DNA of 64,000 bases, from NCBI RefSeq assembly GCF_019599145.1, contig NZ_CP080647.1, forward strand, positions 5,332,001 to 5,396,000. Reading direction: 5' to 3'. Position numbers and translations under genes: made by a program. The stretch comes from Streptomyces akebiae. GTDB taxonomy: Bacteria; Actinomycetota; Actinomycetes; Streptomycetales; Streptomycetaceae. The notes below the pieces were generated by a model that was not told the DNA's origin, did no database searches, and saw only the letters and a list, made by a program, of their open reading frames with translations. Of the stretch, positions 51,912 to 60,914 are shown piece after piece. Within the stretch, counting starts at the first letter, position 1. Each line of letters begins with the position of its first letter.

Positions 51912-52420
51912 TGGATGCTCCTCACCTCGGGCACCAGCCTCTCCGCCTCGCGCCGCGAAGTCTGTACCACGCTAGGTACATTTCGTGATCACCCTCGGCT
52001 TCGCCCACGCGATCAGGCAGACATGCGGCTGAACTCAACGAGCCGAGCCTCTTTGAGGCGCCGCGTACAAGACTCGCCGCCGTGAGGGCGCGTGTCCGCA
52101 TCACAGTTGATGCATTTGCTGATCTTGAAGATCCGCGCCACAGAAACGAGGCTGAGTCGATGCGCCCAGGCTGACCGTCGAACGGGCCGGTGTCTGTAGG
52201 GTTGAGCCTACTTTTTGTGATCTTGGATGGATCCGCAAGTGCGGCCTGTCCAGAGTGTTCCGGTGCAGTTCATGCGGGGTGCTCTGCGTGAGCGGACGGT
52301 CCGGCAGGAGCCGTCAGGCACCGAAGCCCGATGTGCGGGGAGGTGCTCCTGACCAGGCGGTTCCGGACGTGGGGAAAGCGTCCGGAACCAACCTCATGTT
52401 CTGGCCAGGACTCCAAGGAC
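51912..52420. other. Gap left of CRISPR array 1
   Basis: About 500 bp have no confident gene. A minus-strand frame at 51922-52104 (about 60 codons) is possibly a gene remnant. A hairpin (GGTTCCGGACG / CGTCCGGAACC at 52359-52389) lies exactly one repeat-spacer unit before the first recognisable CRISPR repeat and may be the decayed end of the array or its terminator. Confidence 0.4.
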
Positions 52421-52874
52421 GGGTGACCTCCGCGGATGCGAAGCGAACGCGACGGTCTTGGCCTTGATCGTCGATCAGTGCGGGCGACCTCGGCGGGTGC
52501 GGAGCAGACCAAATCGACCCTCTCACGCGGGCGTTCACCACCGGGTGACCTCCGCAGGCGCGGAGCCAACGACGGCACGCTCAAGTCGTTGTGGGCGCGG
52601 CACGGTGCACCTCCGCGGGCGCGGAGCGAACACCGCGTTGCCGAGCTGGCGCACCTGCTCCCGCGGGGTACCTCCGCGGACGCGGAGCCAACGGACGCAC
52701 TCTCTACGCCGCGCACCGGCCCCTCGGGGCACCTCTGCGGACGCGGAGCCAACCATGCGCTCGCCCACCAGAGTTGGGCCATTGGCAGGGCACCTCCGCG
52801 ACGCGGAGCCAACCGGCACCGCGTCCTGTACCTGAACTCCCAGTTCGGGGCACCTCCGCGGACGCGGAGCCAAC
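52421..52874 (-). CRISPR. CRISPR array 1 (type I-E, 8 repeats, 7 spacers)
   Basis: Eight 28-bp repeats start at 52421, 52482, 52543, 52604, 52665, 52726, 52787 and 52847, with a strict 61-bp period (one is 1 bp short) and 33-bp spacers. Read on the minus strand the core is GCTCCGC(G/A)nCCGCGGAGGT with a palindromic stem, as expected for Cas6e cleavage. The leader lies on the right (cas-facing) side. Right-hand repeats are uniform (beginning GTTGG). Left-hand, older repeats grade into the form used by array 2 (beginning GTCTG). Confidence 0.95.
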
Positions 52875-52918
52875 CCTTGCTGACCTGCATGGTTAGGGGT
52901 GCTTTGCCATTTTGTTAT
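52875..52918 (-). promoter_or_regulatory. Leader of CRISPR array 1
   Basis: On the minus strand ATAACAAAATGGCAAAGC (52918-52901) lies 26 bp before the first repeat, with CAGGTCAGCAAG next to it. The same 18-bp word, the same 26-bp distance and CAGGTCAATAAG occur before array 2 on the other strand, so these are conserved leader elements. Confidence 0.88.
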
Positions 52919-52981
52919 GCGTTACGACAAGCCCGTTCTTTCGATCGTGACCTATCGCAGTCGTGGGACATGCATTTAAGT

Positions 52982-52995
52982 CACCCGATCGGGTG
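52982..52995. promoter_or_regulatory. Palindrome upstream of cas8e
   Basis: The perfect 14-bp palindrome CACCCGATCGGGTG lies between the leader of array 1 and the cas operon. It is a candidate operator or hairpin. Confidence 0.45.
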
Positions 52996-53000
52996 GGCGG

Positions 53001-53030
53001 GGGTGTGAGTCTCCGCTGATGCGGAGCTGG
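53001..53030 (-). repeat. Orphan CRISPR-repeat-like sequence upstream of cas8e
   Basis: On the minus strand it reads CAGCTCCGCATCAGCGGAG followed by ACTCAC. It keeps the GCTCCGCA...GCGGAG stem and the TCAC end of the array repeats but stands alone, about 130 bp from the array 1 leader side. It could be a decayed repeat or a Cas6e-recognised element for self-regulation. Confidence 0.5.
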
Positions 53031-53264
53031 GAGATATTGCGGAGATTTGCCCCATACGTCCCTGGGTTACCTCTGTGTGTGCAGAGCGTGTCCACCGGGA
53101 CTGTATCGGGCGGCTCTGACAGTTGGGGTGAGTTCGGAGGTTCCGGTTGCGCCTGTTCCATACGTCCCCTTAGCGTCACTCCCTGCTTGATGTCGGCGAC
53201 TATGCGTGAACTCGTCGGAGTTCGGGCGCTGTTGGCGTTTCCGAGAGTGGGAGGAGGGGGGATC

Positions 53265-54815
53265 TTGCGTGCTTTCATCGCGGCTGACCAGCCGTGCGTC
53301 ACGCTGGTGTTCCGTCGGGACGCGGATCCCGAGGAGTTGGCGGCCTTGGTGCCGGGGGCTGAGCCTGGTGGTCGCCGAGGAGTCGGTCTACGCACGGCAC
53401 TTCTGGCCGCTCATGCTGTGGCGGACCTTGAGGTGGCGAACCCGGCGGTGGAGTCGATGCTGCGGCGCCTTCTGACCGCGCTCGCGGTCCGCGCCGGCGG
53501 CCTTGATGTGTCCGACCGGGATGTGTGGGAGGAGCGCTTCGACGGGCTGCTGTCGGCGGGCCGGTTCGATGCGGGGGCCGTGAACACGTACTTCGACCGG
53601 TGGCGGCACCGGTTCGATCTCTATGATCCGCACCGGCCGTTCCTCCAGGATCCGCGTCTTGCGGCGGAGTGTTCGCGCCAGGCGCCGCCCGGGAAACTGG
53701 TGATGCCGAGGCCGTCGGGATCGAACCAGCCGTGGCTGGACCGGACGCCGCAGGAGGTGCCCGTACCGTCGGGCGAGGCACTGGGCTGGCTGCTCGCCTG
53801 GCGCGGCTACGGCCCGTCGGGCACGGGGGCCCAGCGCCGGCACGGCGGCGTGAACTCCAAGAACATGAAGGCCGCGCCATTGCGGGCGCTGGTGTCTTTC
53901 CACCCGCTGGGCGGCAGTCTGTTCACCTCACTCGTCCTGGCGTGCCCCCCGCCGACTGGAGGAGAAGATCCGGCACAGGATCTCGCGCCGTGGGAGCGCG
54001 AGGAACTCGAAGACCCCCTGCTGCCATCACCCGTGTGCGGGCCCGTCTCGCTGCTGACCGGCCGGAGCGCCCACCACGTCCTGCTGTCTGCGGACGAGAC
54101 GGGAGCGGAGACGACAGGCTGCTGGGTGGCCTGGGCCACGCGGACGGATCTGCCCGCGGCCCGGGATCCGTTCGTCATCGACCGCGCCAAGGGTGGCCCG
54201 GTGCGGGCGAGTTGGCGCCGTTCCCTGCTGAGGGATTTCGACGCCTTCATCCACGCGAAGAACCCCGCCGCGGCGGGCGTCAAGGGGCAGATTCTTCCGG
54301 CTTGGCTGTCCGCGTTCGCCGACCTTCCCGAGGAAGTCCTTGACGGGCTGGGGCCAGTGCGCGTGCGGGCGCTGGGCTGCCACCAGGAGAAACAGGAGAA
54401 GGACGAACACTGGTACGCCGCGACGACCCCGGCGAGCATCGCCGCGTTCCTTCCTTCCCGGCATCCGCAACGCGCCGCCCGCGTGGCCGACACCCGCAGA
54501 GCGGCGGAGGGCGCGGCGGCCGATCTGGCCAGGGCTCTTCGTACGGTGTGGAAGCACCTGGCGCCCGGTGAGAAGTCCTGCCCGTGGGCGGATGAGGCGA
54601 CCGCCGCGTACTGGGACCGCGCCGAGGCGCTGTTCTGGCCGGCGATCAGCCACGACAGCGCCGAGGTGCCCCGGTTTCGCGGCCTGGCCCTGGAGATCTA
54701 CGACGCCATCACCCGGCCGGCCGCGATCACCCCGCAGGGGTTGCACCCGGTGGCCCAGGCCCGCACCCAGCTCACCCACCCCCGGACTCCTGGAAGGAGG
54801 GCGAAGGCCGCGTGA
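53265..54815 (+). CDS. cas8e: Cas8e (Cse1/CasA), type I-E Cascade large subunit
   Basis: The 516-residue Cascade large subunit recognises the PAM and recruits Cas3. Family segments are LRTALLAAHAVADLEVANP, FDLYDPHRPFLQDPRL, RPSGSNQPWLDRTPQ, GYGPSGTGAQRRHGGVNSKN and FHPLGGSLFTSLVLA. A C-terminal helical bundle follows, ending RTQLTHPRTPGRRAKAA. The start is taken as TTG 53265 because GGGAGGAGG lies just before it and the β-strand AFIAADQPCVTLVFRRD then falls where other Cas8e proteins begin (usually with a PWIPV-like strand). Upstream ATG/GTG codons would add non-homologous residues. Its end overlaps cse2 (GTGA). Confidence 0.88.
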   Translation: MRAFIAADQPCVTLVFRRDADPEELAALVPGAEPGGRRGVGLRTALLAAHAVADLEVANPAVESMLRRLLTALAVRAGGLDVSDRDVWEERFDGLLSAGRFDAGAVNTYFDRWRHRFDLYDPHRPFLQDPRLAAECSRQAPPGKLVMPRPSGSNQPWLDRTPQEVPVPSGEALGWLLAWRGYGPSGTGAQRRHGGVNSKNMKAAPLRALVSFHPLGGSLFTSLVLACPPPTGGEDPAQDLAPWEREELEDPLLPSPVCGPVSLLTGRSAHHVLLSADETGAETTGCWVAWATRTDLPAARDPFVIDRAKGGPVRASWRRSLLRDFDAFIHAKNPAAAGVKGQILPAWLSAFADLPEEVLDGLGPVRVRALGCHQEKQEKDEHWYAATTPASIAAFLPSRHPQRAARVADTRRAAEGAAADLARALRTVWKHLAPGEKSCPWADEATAAYWDRAEALFWPAISHDSAEVPRFRGLALEIYDAITRPAAITPQGLHPVAQARTQLTHPRTPGRRAKAA

Positions 54816-55420
54816 CCACCGAGTCCCCGCCCGCCCCGTCGGTCAAGAAGAACCCGCTGGAGTCGTTCGAGCGGTTCATGCGCACCGTCCGTAGCGCGTG
54901 TGCCACCCCGGGCGGCCGGGCCGCCTTGCGTGACGGCCTGGCCGAGGAACTGTCCTCCCCGTGGCGGCTGTACATGCATCTGCTGCCTGCCGGAGGGATC
55001 CCTTCCTACGCGCCCACCCGCGAGGCCGAACTGCCGTATCTGCTCGTGGCCTGCCTGTACGCGGTCCACGACGCCCCCAACCCCCGCACGGCGAAGTCGA
55101 ACCCGCCGCCCGCGGTCAAACCGGCGGAGATGTGGCAGAACCTGGGCTGGTCCTACGCCCGCGCCGCACGCACGGGCGCGATGCGCCGGGAGAACGCCGC
55201 CGACGCGCTGTCGCACCTGGCCGAACTCGGCGGCGAGGACCTGTACCGGGAGCTTCCCGGCGCGATCTCGCTGCTGCGCTCGCAGCAGATCCCCGTCAAG
55301 TGGCCGGTGCTGCTGCGGGATCTGACCCGCTGGCCGAAGTGGGCGGACGACGTCCGCGTCGAATGGGCCCGCGCCTTCCACACCCCCACCATCCGCACCG
55401 CTGAGGAGAAGACCAAGTGA
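54812..55420 (+). CDS. cse2: Cse2/Cas11e (CasB), Cascade small subunit
   Basis: The 202-residue all-helical small subunit is present in two copies in Cascade and stabilises the displaced strand. Segments are SVKKNPLESFERFMRTVRSA, GGRAALRDGLAEELSSPWRL, AELPYLLVACLYAVHDAPNP and MRRENAADALSHLAELGGED. The motif WPVLLRDLTRWPKWADDVRV, followed by WARAFHTP, is the Cse2 C-terminal signature. It is coupled to cas8e and cas7e by GTGA overlaps. The length is typical. Confidence 0.93.
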   Translation: MTTESPPAPSVKKNPLESFERFMRTVRSACATPGGRAALRDGLAEELSSPWRLYMHLLPAGGIPSYAPTREAELPYLLVACLYAVHDAPNPRTAKSNPPPAVKPAEMWQNLGWSYARAARTGAMRRENAADALSHLAELGGEDLYRELPGAISLLRSQQIPVKWPVLLRDLTRWPKWADDVRVEWARAFHTPTIRTAEEKTK

Positions 55421-56673
55421 TCAACTTCGGCCCCGGAAGCCTGCACGTCGACCTCCACCTGATCCAGTCCTACCCCTACTCCAATCTCAACAGGGATCGG
55501 CAGGGGGCTCCGAAGTCCGCGCGCTACGGCGGTGTGATGCGCGCCCGCAATTCATCGCAGAACGGCAAGCGGCACACCCGTACGGCTGTGGAGAGGGCGG
55601 TCGGCATCCGGGCGTTGCGGACCCGCGGCGTGCCACAGGCCGTCGCCAAGCGGCTGGGAGCCCGCGGCTGGCAGCCGGAACTGGCCCTGGCTGCGGGGCA
55701 GATGTTGATTCTGGCGGCCGGGGTGAAGGGGCTGGGTATCGCCGACTCCGGTGGCACCAATGCCCTGCTGTTCCTGCCGGAGAGCGCCCTGGACGAACTG
55801 GCAGACCTCGCCGACGGACATCGCGGCGACATCACCCAGGCGGTCTACGACATCGAGGCCGAGGCGGTGAAGGCGGCGAAGAGGACGACCCGCAGGAAGG
55901 CGGACGCCGACCTGGAACCGGCAGCGGACGACGAGGAAGAGCCCGCCGTTGGTGAGGGCAGCCCGCTGGCCAGGTACGCGGCCAAGATCCTGCCGAAGGC
56001 GGCGGTGCTCACGATCCTTCAGTCGAGGAACGCCTCGGTCGCCGCCTTCGGCCGCATGCTCGCCAACGAGTCCGGCTCCATCGTGGACGGCGCGGTGCAG
56101 ATGGCGCACGGACTGAGCACCCACGCGGCCAGCACCCAGCTGGACTACTTCACGGCGGTCGACGACATCCTCGAAGAGGAGGGCACCGAGCGCGGCGCCG
56201 GGCACATGGGGGACCAGCGCTACACCTCGGCCACCTTCTACCGCTACACCTCCTTGAACGTCACCGAACTTGTGCGCAACCTCGACGGCGACACCCAGAC
56301 CGCCCAGGCCGTACTCGCAGAGTTCATGCGCGCCTTCATCACCACAGTCCTGCCGGCCAAAGCCTCCGGCACCGCCCCGTTCACCGTGCCGCACCTGACC
56401 TACGCCGCACTGCGGTCGGACCGCCCGGTCAGCCTGGTCGGCGCCTACGAGACCCCGGTGCCCGACAGCGCCGAGGGCTACCTGCCCCGCTCCATGCAGC
56501 GGCTGAACGACCACGCCCGGGCCCACCACCGCTTCCTGGGCACAGGGGGACTGATCACCCACGCCCACAGCGGACTGACCGACGATTCCTTCGACGCGCT
56601 GGGCGACCGCCTCGACGGCCTGGACGAGCTGATCACTCGCGTGAGCGACACCGTCACCAAGGAGCTGGCGTGA
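55417..56673 (+). CDS. cas7e: Cas7e (Cse4/CasC), Cascade backbone
   Basis: The 418-residue RAMP-type backbone subunit forms the crRNA-binding filament. The N-terminus is VDLHLIQSYPYSNLNRDRQG, then GGVMRARNSSQNGKR with the RNA-contact residues, FGRMLANESGSIVDGAVQMA, LSTHAASTQLDYFTAVDDI and the C-terminal LNDHARAHHRFLG. An acidic stretch at about residues 165-185 (DLEPAADDEEEPAVGEG) is a low-complexity insert in the thumb region. The GTG overlaps the cse2 stop, and the end overlaps cas5e. Confidence 0.95.
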   Translation: MINFGPGSLHVDLHLIQSYPYSNLNRDRQGAPKSARYGGVMRARNSSQNGKRHTRTAVERAVGIRALRTRGVPQAVAKRLGARGWQPELALAAGQMLILAAGVKGLGIADSGGTNALLFLPESALDELADLADGHRGDITQAVYDIEAEAVKAAKRTTRRKADADLEPAADDEEEPAVGEGSPLARYAAKILPKAAVLTILQSRNASVAAFGRMLANESGSIVDGAVQMAHGLSTHAASTQLDYFTAVDDILEEEGTERGAGHMGDQRYTSATFYRYTSLNVTELVRNLDGDTQTAQAVLAEFMRAFITTVLPAKASGTAPFTVPHLTYAALRSDRPVSLVGAYETPVPDSAEGYLPRSMQRLNDHARAHHRFLGTGGLITHAHSGLTDDSFDALGDRLDGLDELITRVSDTVTKELA

Positions 56674-57416
56674 GCGGCGGGCTCCTGCTCCACCTGTCCG
56701 GACCCTTGCAGTCCTGGGGCTCGGACGCGGACTTCGAAGTACGCACCACCCACCGCTGGCCCACCCGCTCCGGCCTCACCGGACTGCTCGCCTGCTGCCT
56801 GGGCCGACCCCGCGACAGTGACAACACCGACCTCACCGAGCTGTCCTACACCATCCGCGTGGACCGGCCGGGCCAGCGGGAGATGGACTTCCACACCGTC
56901 GGCGGCGGCTACCCCCGCCATCTCACCCCGCCCACCGCCGACGGCAAGTTCCGCAAGCTGAGGGAGGGCACCATCCTCACCCAGCGCCAATACCTGACCG
57001 ACGCCGCCTTCACCGTCGCCGTCACCGGCCCCCAGCCCACGCTCGCCCGGTGCACCCAGGCCCTCCAGCGTCCCCGGTTCGCCCCCTACCTGGGGCGCCG
57101 TGCCTGCGTCCCGGACACCCCGATCCTCATCCGGTCCGACGTGAGCGACCCGGTGGCCGAACTCGACCGCCTGCCGCTGCACCGCACCCCAGCGCGGTAC
57201 GGCGCCCGAGAGCCCGTGACATTCCTCTACGACGCCGCCCCCGAGCCCGGAGCCCTGCCGGACACGAAGATCCGCGACCAGCCCGGCCCGCACCGCCACT
57301 TCACGGGCCGCCCCGTGTGGGAGCGGCAACGCCCGCTGCCCGACGCCGACGACGCGGGCCGGGGCACTGACTGGCTCACCGCACTGACCAATTACCGAGA
57401 GGCAGCCGCCGCATGA
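56670..57416 (+). CDS. cas5e: Cas5e (CasD)
   Basis: The 248-residue RAMP protein caps the 5' handle of the crRNA in Cascade. The segments LLLHLSGPLQSWGSDADFEV and RTTHRWPTRSGLTGLLACCL are the signature of Cas5e (SGPLQSWG, PTRSGLxGLLA). A glycine-rich FHTVGGGYPR, ILTQRQYLTDAAFTVAV and LQRPRFAPYLGRRACVP follow. It overlaps cas7e and cas6e by four bases on each side. Confidence 0.95.
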   Translation: MSGGLLLHLSGPLQSWGSDADFEVRTTHRWPTRSGLTGLLACCLGRPRDSDNTDLTELSYTIRVDRPGQREMDFHTVGGGYPRHLTPPTADGKFRKLREGTILTQRQYLTDAAFTVAVTGPQPTLARCTQALQRPRFAPYLGRRACVPDTPILIRSDVSDPVAELDRLPLHRTPARYGAREPVTFLYDAAPEPGALPDTKIRDQPGPHRHFTGRPVWERQRPLPDADDAGRGTDWLTALTNYREAAAA

Positions 57417-58078
57417 CCACCACCCCGACGGCCGCCACCCAGACGCTGCACCTGGCCCGGCTCCACCTTGAAGCCCGCAGCCGGGACGTCCACCGTGACC
57501 TCAAGGACGCCACCCGCCTGCACACCACCGTCCAGGCCCTGTTCCCCGACGCCCTCGGACCCGCCCCCAGGACGGCCACGAACACCCTCTACCGCATCGA
57601 GCGCGAGCAGACCGGTGCGCTGCTGCTGATCCAGTCCACGCTGCCCATCAACCGCAACGCCCTGCCCTCCGGCTACACCAGCCAGGTCGAATACCGCGAC
57701 CTGGGCCCGCTGCTCAACTGGGTGGACGAAGGCCGCGTCGTGCGGTTCCGGATCGACGCCAACCCGATCAAGAGCGTGCCGGTGCCCGGCGCCCGGCGCG
57801 GCAGGCGCGTGCCCGTCTCCGGCGAGGATGCCCTGGCCTGGTGGGAGCGCCAAGCCGGCCGGGCGGGACTGGCCAACCAACTCGTCCTCGACCTCCCGCA
57901 GCCCGACGTGCTCGGCTCTCGCAGTGAGACCAAGGGGATCCGGTTGCGTGCGATGCGCTTCGAGGGCGTCGCCACCGTCACCGACCCCGAGGCCCTGCGC
58001 ACCGCGATCACCACCGGCATCGGCCAGGGCCGCGCCTACGGCCTGGGCCTGCTGTCCATCGCCCCCTACCGCCCCTGA
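57413..58078 (+). CDS. cas6e: Cas6e (CasE), crRNA-processing endoribonuclease
   Basis: The 221-residue RAMP-fold RNase cuts at the base of the repeat stem and stays bound to the 3' hairpin. The probable catalytic His is His37 in DATRLHTTVQALFP. The segment TNTLYRIEREQTGALLLIQS, the family FRIDANPIKSV and the C-terminal glycine-rich loop GIGQGRAYGLGLLSIAPYRP are all present. Its substrate would be the GCTCCGC...GCGGAG stem seen in both arrays, where many older repeats of array 2 carry stem mismatches. A 77-bp gap separates it from cas3. Confidence 0.95.
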   Translation: MTTTPTAATQTLHLARLHLEARSRDVHRDLKDATRLHTTVQALFPDALGPAPRTATNTLYRIEREQTGALLLIQSTLPINRNALPSGYTSQVEYRDLGPLLNWVDEGRVVRFRIDANPIKSVPVPGARRGRRVPVSGEDALAWWERQAGRAGLANQLVLDLPQPDVLGSRSETKGIRLRAMRFEGVATVTDPEALRTAITTGIGQGRAYGLGLLSIAPYRP

Positions 58079-58155
58079 CCCCCACCGTCCTTGCCACCCA
58101 GCCCCGGCCGACGCCGGGGCCGGGTGGCCCGTCCGTACGAAAGGAATCAGGGCGC

Positions 58156-60879
58156 GTGTCCGCTCCGTTCGAGCCCCGGCTGTGGGGCAAGGAACGCGGT
58201 CTTACCCACCCGTATCCGCTGGGCTGCCACGCCATCGACGCCGCCGTGATGGCGGCAGCCCTGTGGGACCGCTACCTCACCCCCCGCCAGCGCACGGTCA
58301 TCGCCGACGGCTGGGGACTGACCGAGCCCGAGGCCCGCACCTTCGTCATCTGCCTCGCCGGCCTCCACGACCTCGGCAAGATCACTCCCGGCTTCCAGGG
58401 CTGCGCGCCGGGCGCCGGTCCGCTCACCGGAGAACCCGGATACGAACCCGCACCCGCCAACGTCAGCAGTCCGAGCCACCAGCGGGCTACCCACCTTGTC
58501 CTGCCGGAACTCCTGCACCGCCTGCACCGTCTGCCGCTCACCGGCCGTCCCACCCGCGGTGCGGCCCACCAGATCGGCCAGCTCCTCGGCGGCCACCACG
58601 GCACCTACCCGATCGCCCTCTCCCATCAGGGAAACGAACTCACCTGCCCGCTCACCGCCGCACCCGGCCTGGGGGAGAAGGCGTGGGACGAGCAGCGCGA
58701 ACACCTCATGCACCTCATCCACGACCTCTTCGGCACCCCCACCTGGCCCACCCGCCCGGCCACCGGCCCCGCCGCAGCGGTCACCACCGGCCTGGTGATC
58801 CTTGCCGACTGGCTCGTCTCCCAACTGCCCTGGATCCGCGCCCGCCAGCGCCGCTGGGACCGCGACCGCACCCACGACTGGCACGCCCACGCACGACGCG
58901 CCCGCCGCGCCGCTCCCAAGACACTGCGCGAAGCCCAACTCGTCCCACCCACCTGGCGACGCACCCGCAGCTTTCGCAACCTCTTCCCCCACCTGCGCGG
59001 CAAGACCCCGCACCCCCTTCAGACCAGCCTCGCCCAGTCCCTCCCAGCCCTGGCGAAGAACGGCCCCGGACTACTGCTGATCACCGCTCCGCCCGGCGAG
59101 GGCAAAACCGAATGTGCCCTGTTCGCCGAACGCGTCATGGGGCCGTCTGCCGGCACCAAGGGCCTGGCTTTCCTGCTGCCGACCATGGCCACCACCGACG
59201 CCATGTGGGCCCGCGTCCGCGCGTACGCCCGCGCCAACTGCCGTACTCCGCCTCCCATCACGCTGCTGCACGCGATGGCCTGGCTGGACGCCGACTACAC
59301 CCCTGACCAGCTCGTCACCGCGACCAGCAGCCCGGACATCGTGGCCGAATGGCTGCGCGGCCGCCACCGCGGCTTCCTCGCCGGCATCGCCGTCGGCACC
59401 TGGGACCAGGCCGCCCTCGCCGTCCTCCCGCACCGGTTCATGGCCCTGCGCTGGCTCGGCCTGTCCGGAAAGACCGTCATCATCGACGAGGTCCACGCCT
59501 ACGACGCCCACGGCCACGCGCTGACCCTGCGCCTGCTCGAATGGCTCGGCGCACTCGGCGTCCCCGTCGTCCTGCTGTCCGCCACCGTCACCGGCGACAC
59601 CGCCGCAGCCCTCATCCACGCCTACCGCCGCGGCGCCGGACACCACGACACCCCACCGATCAACCCCAGCTACCCCGGCTGGACCCACACCGACCACACC
59701 ACCGGAACCATCACCACCTCACCCACCCTCGGCTCCAACCGAGCCCACCCGCTCACCATCGACACCATCACCTGCACCCACACCCACAACCCGGACCGCG
59801 CACGAGGCCGCGCCCGCGCCGTCCTCAACCTCCTCGCCCCCCTCGAACAGGCCCACAAGGGCTGCGCGTTGATCATCTGCAACACCGTCGCCGACGCCCA
59901 AGCCACCCGCGACCTCCTCGACACCACCTGGGCAACCAGCACCGACCGGCCCCTCGTACGGATCCTCCACGCCCGGATGCCCGCCCGGCAGCGCACCGCA
60001 ATCACCCGCCGCCTCCAACGATGGACCGGCCCCAACGGCAAACGCCCCAACCGGCCATTCGTCGTGATCACCACGCAGGTCGCCGAACAGTCACTCGACG
60101 TCGACTTCGACCTCGTCATCAGCGACCTCGCCCCACTCGCCCTCCTCCTCCAGCGAGCCGGCCGCGGCCACCGCCACCCCCGCACCGACCGCCCCACCTG
60201 GGCGAACACACCCCGCCTGGCCGTCCTCATCCCCTCCGGCCAACTCCCCCCGCCTGCCTGGGGAGACGTCTACCCGGCCTCCCTCCTACGCCGCACCCGC
60301 GACCTCCTCACCACCCTCGACGGCGAACCGGTCAACGTCCCCCAAGACGTCCAACGCATCGTCGACCAGGTCTACGGACCCGAGTTCGCGGGCGCCGACG
60401 ACACCGCCCGCCTCGCCGACGACACCCAACGCGCCGCCACAGCCCACCTCACCGCCATCCCCGCCCCGGCAGCCGTCCGCGACCTGCACCCCCTCACCAA
60501 CACCGACGAACACCCCGACCAGATCACCACCCGCCTCGGCGCCGACAGCATCCGCATCCTGCCCACCTACCTCACCTCCGACGGCCGCCACTGGCTCCAC
60601 CCCACCCACCACACCCCCCGAACCGCCCTGCCCCAGCACATCGACCCCAACGACCGCCACACCATCCGCCAACTCATGCAGGCCACCATCCCCGTCAACA
60701 GCCAATGGCTCACCGGCCGCGGCCCCGCCACTCACACCCCCGACAACTGGTCCCACATCCCCGGCCTACGCGACCTCATCCTGCTCCCCCACCCGGTCAC
60801 ACGCACCGCCATCAACCCCTACCGGGCAGCAGGAAGAGCCATCAGCCTCGACCCACAGAACGGCCTCGTACGCCAGTAA
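58156..60879 (+). CDS. cas3: Cas3 nuclease-helicase
   Basis: The 907-residue Cascade-recruited effector unwinds and shreds target DNA. The HD nuclease domain has His18, His25 and Asp28 in LTHPYPLGCHAID, His71-Asp72 in LAGLHDLGK and GGHHG. The SF2 helicase part has Walker A TAPPGEGKTE at about residue 312, DEVH box IIIDEVHAYD at about 441, SAT motif VVLLSATVTGD, VVITTQVAEQSLDVDFDL and motif VI LLQRAGRGHR. The C-terminal domain is present. All catalytic residues look intact, and the length is normal. Start GTG 58156. It is the last cas gene; array 2 begins 80 bp later, leaving no room for cas1 or cas2. Confidence 0.96.
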   Translation: MSAPFEPRLWGKERGLTHPYPLGCHAIDAAVMAAALWDRYLTPRQRTVIADGWGLTEPEARTFVICLAGLHDLGKITPGFQGCAPGAGPLTGEPGYEPAPANVSSPSHQRATHLVLPELLHRLHRLPLTGRPTRGAAHQIGQLLGGHHGTYPIALSHQGNELTCPLTAAPGLGEKAWDEQREHLMHLIHDLFGTPTWPTRPATGPAAAVTTGLVILADWLVSQLPWIRARQRRWDRDRTHDWHAHARRARRAAPKTLREAQLVPPTWRRTRSFRNLFPHLRGKTPHPLQTSLAQSLPALAKNGPGLLLITAPPGEGKTECALFAERVMGPSAGTKGLAFLLPTMATTDAMWARVRAYARANCRTPPPITLLHAMAWLDADYTPDQLVTATSSPDIVAEWLRGRHRGFLAGIAVGTWDQAALAVLPHRFMALRWLGLSGKTVIIDEVHAYDAHGHALTLRLLEWLGALGVPVVLLSATVTGDTAAALIHAYRRGAGHHDTPPINPSYPGWTHTDHTTGTITTSPTLGSNRAHPLTIDTITCTHTHNPDRARGRARAVLNLLAPLEQAHKGCALIICNTVADAQATRDLLDTTWATSTDRPLVRILHARMPARQRTAITRRLQRWTGPNGKRPNRPFVVITTQVAEQSLDVDFDLVISDLAPLALLLQRAGRGHRHPRTDRPTWANTPRLAVLIPSGQLPPPAWGDVYPASLLRRTRDLLTTLDGEPVNVPQDVQRIVDQVYGPEFAGADDTARLADDTQRAATAHLTAIPAPAAVRDLHPLTNTDEHPDQITTRLGADSIRILPTYLTSDGRHWLHPTHHTPRTALPQHIDPNDRHTIRQLMQATIPVNSQWLTGRGPATHTPDNWSHIPGLRDLILLPHPVTRTAINPYRAAGRAISLDPQNGLVRQ

Positions 60880-60914
60880 CCAGGCTGGTCCCCGGCCCTG
60901 AGCCACGCACCTTG

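Noticed and set aside
53019..53264. Longer N-terminus for Cas8e starting upstream of 53265
   Set aside because: The extra residues do not resemble Cas8e. The region carries the orphan repeat and promoter, and a GGAGGAGG site sits just before TTG 53265.
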